From Nonomuraea jabiensis (GTDB taxonomy: Bacteria > Actinomycetota > Actinomycetes > Streptosporangiales > Streptosporangiaceae), in assembly GCF_014204795.1 (NCBI RefSeq), contig NZ_JACHMB010000001.1, positions 1,736,001 to 1,800,000 on the forward strand: 64,000 bases of DNA, in the 5' to 3' direction. Below, piece by piece: positions 61,357 through 64,000 of this stretch (its first letter is position 1; each line of letters opens with the position of its first letter). A program made the translations under genes and the position numbers. The notes beneath the pieces were generated by a model. The model saw only the letters and a list, made by a program, of their open reading frames with translations, ran no database searches and was not told the DNA's origin.

Positions 61357-61359
61357 CGT
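61285..61359 (+). repeat. 42-bp tandem duplication at the SGNH hydrolase 3' end
   Basis: Copies begin at 61285 and 61327. The second holds the stop codon and is shorter, with a deletion that brings the frame to TGA. It has added about 14 residues to the protein. Confidence 0.75.
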
Positions 61360-61444
61360 CCCCCGTCAAGGCCCGCCGAGCCGAATGTCGGTTACTCTGC
61401 GCGCCTGCGTCGCCACTCCTCGTCCCCTTTGGAGTGGATTGCCC

Positions 61445-62803
61445 GTGCAGCGACCCCTCTGGAAACCGTCCGTCGCCCTCGCCGGAACCCTCGTCGGCGT
61501 CCTGTCCGCGGCCGCCTGCTCCGGCAGCGACGCGGCCACCACCCCGACCTTCCCGACCTGGCAGAACACCCAGGTCAACGCCGTCAGCCGGACGGCGGTG
61601 GCGGGCGGGGTCGTCGCCGCCACCTCCATGAAGCCCGACGGCTCGCTGGAGACCGTCGCGCTCGGCCTGCGGGACGGCAAGCGGCTGTGGGCCTACCCGG
61701 CCACGATGGCCGGCCGCCTGCCCGGCATGGGCGTCTCGGCCCCGGCGGTCGTCGAGACGTCCCCTGGCCAGGGCGTGGTCGTCGCGCTCGACCCGGCCAA
61801 GAGCGGCCGCTGGAACGCCACGCTCATCGCCCGCGACGCCCGCTCGGGGGCACAGAAGTGGACCAGGCCGGTGCACTCGACGTTCGGGCCGCAGCGGTGC
61901 GGGCCGTACGTCTGCGTGTCGGAGCACACGGCCCTGACCAAGGCCCGCATGGTGGTGCTCGACCCGTCCACCGGGAAGACCCTGTGGAAGCTGCCGGGGA
62001 TCTCCGAGGTGGAGTGGTCGGACCCGGGCCGGGTCCTGCTGCTCAGGCTGGCCGCCAACCCCATGATCGAGTCGTACGAGCTCAAGACCGGCAAGCTGCA
62101 GTGGCAGCAGCCGATCGAGCAGGCGCTCGGGCCGGGGATCGACATGTCGGGCGGGTGGGCGTTCGGGGCGACCGGCGACAATCTGGTCGGCTACGTCGCC
62201 CCCTACACGAACCCCCAGACGAAGAAGGTCTCCACCTTCGGCCTCTTCTCCGTCAAGATCGCCGACGGGACGATCAACTGGATGCGACCCTCGGTCGTAC
62301 GCGTCTATCCGAGCGGCAGCCCCGGCTACGCCCCCGTCGTACGGCCCGTCGACCGCCAGGGCGCCTACGGCGGCTTCGCCCGGCTGGACTCGGAGAGCGG
62401 CCGGGTGGTCGGGCAGGTCACCGCGGCCGACGTGCCCGGGTCCGGCTGGTGGCTGGCCTTCCCCGACCGGATGGACAAGCTCGGCTTCCTCAAGCACGAC
62501 GCCAAGGGCACGGCGTTCGACCTGGTCTCGGGCAAGCCGGTGCCGGTGGAGGGGCAGGACGGCTGGTCCTTCTGCGTCACCGACCCCAAGCCGCTGCCGC
62601 TGCGCGGGCAGGCGCCGGGCTTCTACTCGACGGCGGCCGTCTGCGAGTACGACCTCGCCACCGGCAAGCAGGTCAAGGGCGCGGTCGTGCCGCCCCCCTG
62701 GTTCACCGGCAGCCAGGACGGGTGGCGGCTGTGGCGCGACGAGAAGGGGGCTGTCCACGCCATCAACGACCAAACCTCCACCGCGCCAGGTATGTACGGA
62801 TAG
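61445..62803 (+). CDS. beta-propeller lipoprotein (PQQ-like repeats)
   Basis: A 452-residue exported protein. The signal peptide ends in LSAAAC, a slightly atypical lipobox, so a lipid anchor is likely. The rest consists of repeated propeller blades with the PQQ-like pattern of Gly-Lys-x-x-Trp (RDGKRLWAYP, STGKTLWKLP, KTGKLQWQQP, ADGTINWMRP). No redox-cofactor residues are evident, so a scaffold or binding role outside the membrane is more likely than enzymatic activity. GTG 61445 is preceded by GGAG about ten bases upstream. The following thiolase gene has its own strong ribosome site. Confidence 0.78.
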   Translation: MQRPLWKPSVALAGTLVGVLSAAACSGSDAATTPTFPTWQNTQVNAVSRTAVAGGVVAATSMKPDGSLETVALGLRDGKRLWAYPATMAGRLPGMGVSAPAVVETSPGQGVVVALDPAKSGRWNATLIARDARSGAQKWTRPVHSTFGPQRCGPYVCVSEHTALTKARMVVLDPSTGKTLWKLPGISEVEWSDPGRVLLLRLAANPMIESYELKTGKLQWQQPIEQALGPGIDMSGGWAFGATGDNLVGYVAPYTNPQTKKVSTFGLFSVKIADGTINWMRPSVVRVYPSGSPGYAPVVRPVDRQGAYGGFARLDSESGRVVGQVTAADVPGSGWWLAFPDRMDKLGFLKHDAKGTAFDLVSGKPVPVEGQDGWSFCVTDPKPLPLRGQAPGFYSTAAVCEYDLATGKQVKGAVVPPPWFTGSQDGWRLWRDEKGAVHAINDQTSTAPGMYG

Positions 62804-62847
62804 GACCGGAATATAGTTCTATCTGTAGCACCGACAAAGGAGGGGCC

Positions 62848-64000
62848 ATGCCCGAGGCAGTCATCGTCGCGACCGCGCGTTCCCCGATCGGCCGGGCCTT
62901 CAAGGGCTCGCTCCGGGACATCCGCCCCGACGACCTGACCGTGCAGATGATCCAGGCGGCGCTGGCCAAGGTGCCCCAGCTCGATCCCTCGTCCATCGAC
63001 GACATCATGCTGGGGTGCGGGCTGCCCGGGGGCGAGCAGGGGTTCAACATGGCCCGGGTGGTGTCGGTGATGCTCGGGCTGGACAACGTGCCCGGCACGA
63101 CCGTGACGCGCTACTGCTCCTCGTCGCTGCAGACCACGCGGATGGCCTTCCACGCGATCAAGGCGGGCGAGGGGGACGTGTTCGTGTCGGCCGGGGTGGA
63201 GACCGTGTCCCGGTTCGCGAAGGGCAACTCCGACTCGCTGCCCGACACGCACAACCCGGTCTTCCTGGACGCCCTGGCGCGTACCAAGTCCTTCGCCGAA
63301 GGCGGGAAGGTGTGGCACGACCCGCGCGAGGACGGCGCCATTCCTGACATCTACATCGCGATGGGGCAGACCGCCGAGAACCTCGCCCAGCTCAAGGGGG
63401 TCAGCCGCCAGGAGCAGGACGAGTTCGGGGTGCGCTCGCAGAACCTGGCCGAGAAGGCGCTGGCCGACGGGTTCTGGGCCAAGGACATCACGCCGGTGAC
63501 GCTGCCGGACGGGACGGTGGTGGAGAAGGACGACGGGCCGCGGGCGGGGACGACGTACGAGAAGGTCGCCACCCTCCAGCCGGTCTTCCGGCCCGACGGG
63601 ACCGTGACCGCCGGCAACTGCTGCCCGCTGAACGACGGGGCCGCGGCCGTGATCGTGATGAGCGACGTGAAGGCCGCCGAACTCGGGATCACGCCGCTGG
63701 CCCGGATCGTCTCGACCGGGGTCACCGGGCTGTCCCCGGAGATCATGGGGCTGGGGCCGGTGGAGGCCTCGAAGCAGGCGCTGGCGCGGGCGGGGATGGC
63801 GATCGAGGACGTGGACCTCGTGGAGATCAACGAGGCGTTCGCGGCGCAGGTGATCCCGTCGTATCGGGAGCTGGGGATTCCGCTGGACCGGCTCAACGTC
63901 AACGGCGGGGCGATCGCGGTGGGGCACCCGTTCGGGATGACGGGGGCGCGGATCACGTCCACGCTGATCAACAGCCTCCAGCACCACGACAAGAGCATCG
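62848..64000 (+). CDS. acetyl-CoA C-acyltransferase (thiolase), 3' end cut
   Basis: The first 384 codons of a thiolase. AAAGGAGG four bases before ATG 62848 is an ideal ribosome site. The nucleophile Cys90 lies in VTRYCSSSLQTT, the His-containing end is VNGGAIAVGHPFGMTGARIT, and INEAFAAQ and NDGAAAVIVMSD are family segments. The final catalytic Cys-Gly-Gly-Gly lies beyond the window. It carries out thiolytic cleavage of 3-ketoacyl-CoA in fatty-acid beta-oxidation or the reverse acetoacetyl-CoA synthesis. The partner fadB-type gene may follow downstream. Confidence 0.95.
   Translation, partial: MPEAVIVATARSPIGRAFKGSLRDIRPDDLTVQMIQAALAKVPQLDPSSIDDIMLGCGLPGGEQGFNMARVVSVMLGLDNVPGTTVTRYCSSSLQTTRMAFHAIKAGEGDVFVSAGVETVSRFAKGNSDSLPDTHNPVFLDALARTKSFAEGGKVWHDPREDGAIPDIYIAMGQTAENLAQLKGVSRQEQDEFGVRSQNLAEKALADGFWAKDITPVTLPDGTVVEKDDGPRAGTTYEKVATLQPVFRPDGTVTAGNCCPLNDGAAAVIVMSDVKAAELGITPLARIVSTGVTGLSPEIMGLGPVEASKQALARAGMAIEDVDLVEINEAFAAQVIPSYRELGIPLDRLNVNGGAIAVGHPFGMTGARITSTLINSLQHHDKSI

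Noticed and set aside
62623..63987. Long minus-strand frame opposite the thiolase
   Set aside because: It is an antisense shadow. The plus strand encodes a complete thiolase N-terminus with catalytic Cys and a strong ribosome site, while the minus frame is rich in Arg/His/Val/Gly without a fold.

Overview
The window is a 64 kb stretch of a high-GC actinomycete chromosome. Evidence includes a mycothiol conjugate amidase, several GTG and TTG starts, BTAD (SARP/AfsR-type) regulators, GTP-dependent PEP carboxykinase, and the gene pairs greA/DUF4307/mca and cbs/SGNH hydrolase/thiolase familiar from Streptomyces and relatives. A Streptosporangiales-type genome (for example Nonomuraea) would fit, but the sequence alone does not prove the genus. 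I see no rRNA, tRNA, CRISPR array or intact insertion sequence.

Layout. 1-5 kb: the end of an MFS transporter, two alpha/beta hydrolases (one secreted) and a family 2 glycosyltransferase. 5-11 kb: envelope genes, comprising a membrane-anchored lytic transglycosylase with CRP-like boxes upstream, a translationally coupled two-component system plus lipoprotein (cse-like), PIN-PhoH ATPase and cis-prenyltransferase. 11.5-14.8 kb: a four-gene cluster with a DUF692 multinuclear iron oxidase (MNIO), a small partner protein and two TIGR04222-type membrane proteins that end in Gly/Ser/Cys-rich tails. This is the best candidate for an undescribed system, in which the tails could be the oxidase substrate. 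14.8-17.4 kb: pckG with three dre-like operators upstream, then a probable ribbon-helix-helix protein whose start codon lies in a palindrome. 17.7-29 kb: housekeeping and envelope genes (NlpC/P60 hydrolase, greA, DUF4307, mca, a 54-residue membrane protein, GNAT, DUF255, class A PBP, an Lrp/AsnC regulator divergent from hpd, RDD protein).

29-40.6 kb: M1 aminopeptidase, an ECF sigma factor with a coupled membrane protein, FIST sensor, an AAA ATPase and VWA pair separated by a secreted two-repeat protein, a GNAT remnant, a tandem GNAT, and a divergent pyridoxamine-phosphate-oxidase-like protein/hemerythrin pair. 40.6-51.5 kb: a large BTAD regulator followed by an accessory, partly decayed region. 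It holds an HTH-nSTAND-WD40 protein with a short SLOG-like gene behind it, a small secreted protein, a TPR fragment, an XRE remnant, a (GGGN)7 microsatellite and a DUF6292-like gene. 51.5-64 kb: small membrane proteins, cystathionine gamma-synthase, an orphan NarL-type histidine kinase whose 3' end overlaps a second large BTAD regulator on the opposite strand, an imine-reductase-like oxidoreductase, cystathionine beta-synthase, SGNH hydrolase, a beta-propeller lipoprotein and a thiolase that runs off the window.

Functional themes are cell-envelope maintenance, transsulfuration and mycothiol chemistry, carbon-flux control (pckG, hpd, thiolase) and signalling by large regulators. A minor structural theme is that three genes have 22-42 bp tandem duplications at their 3' ends.
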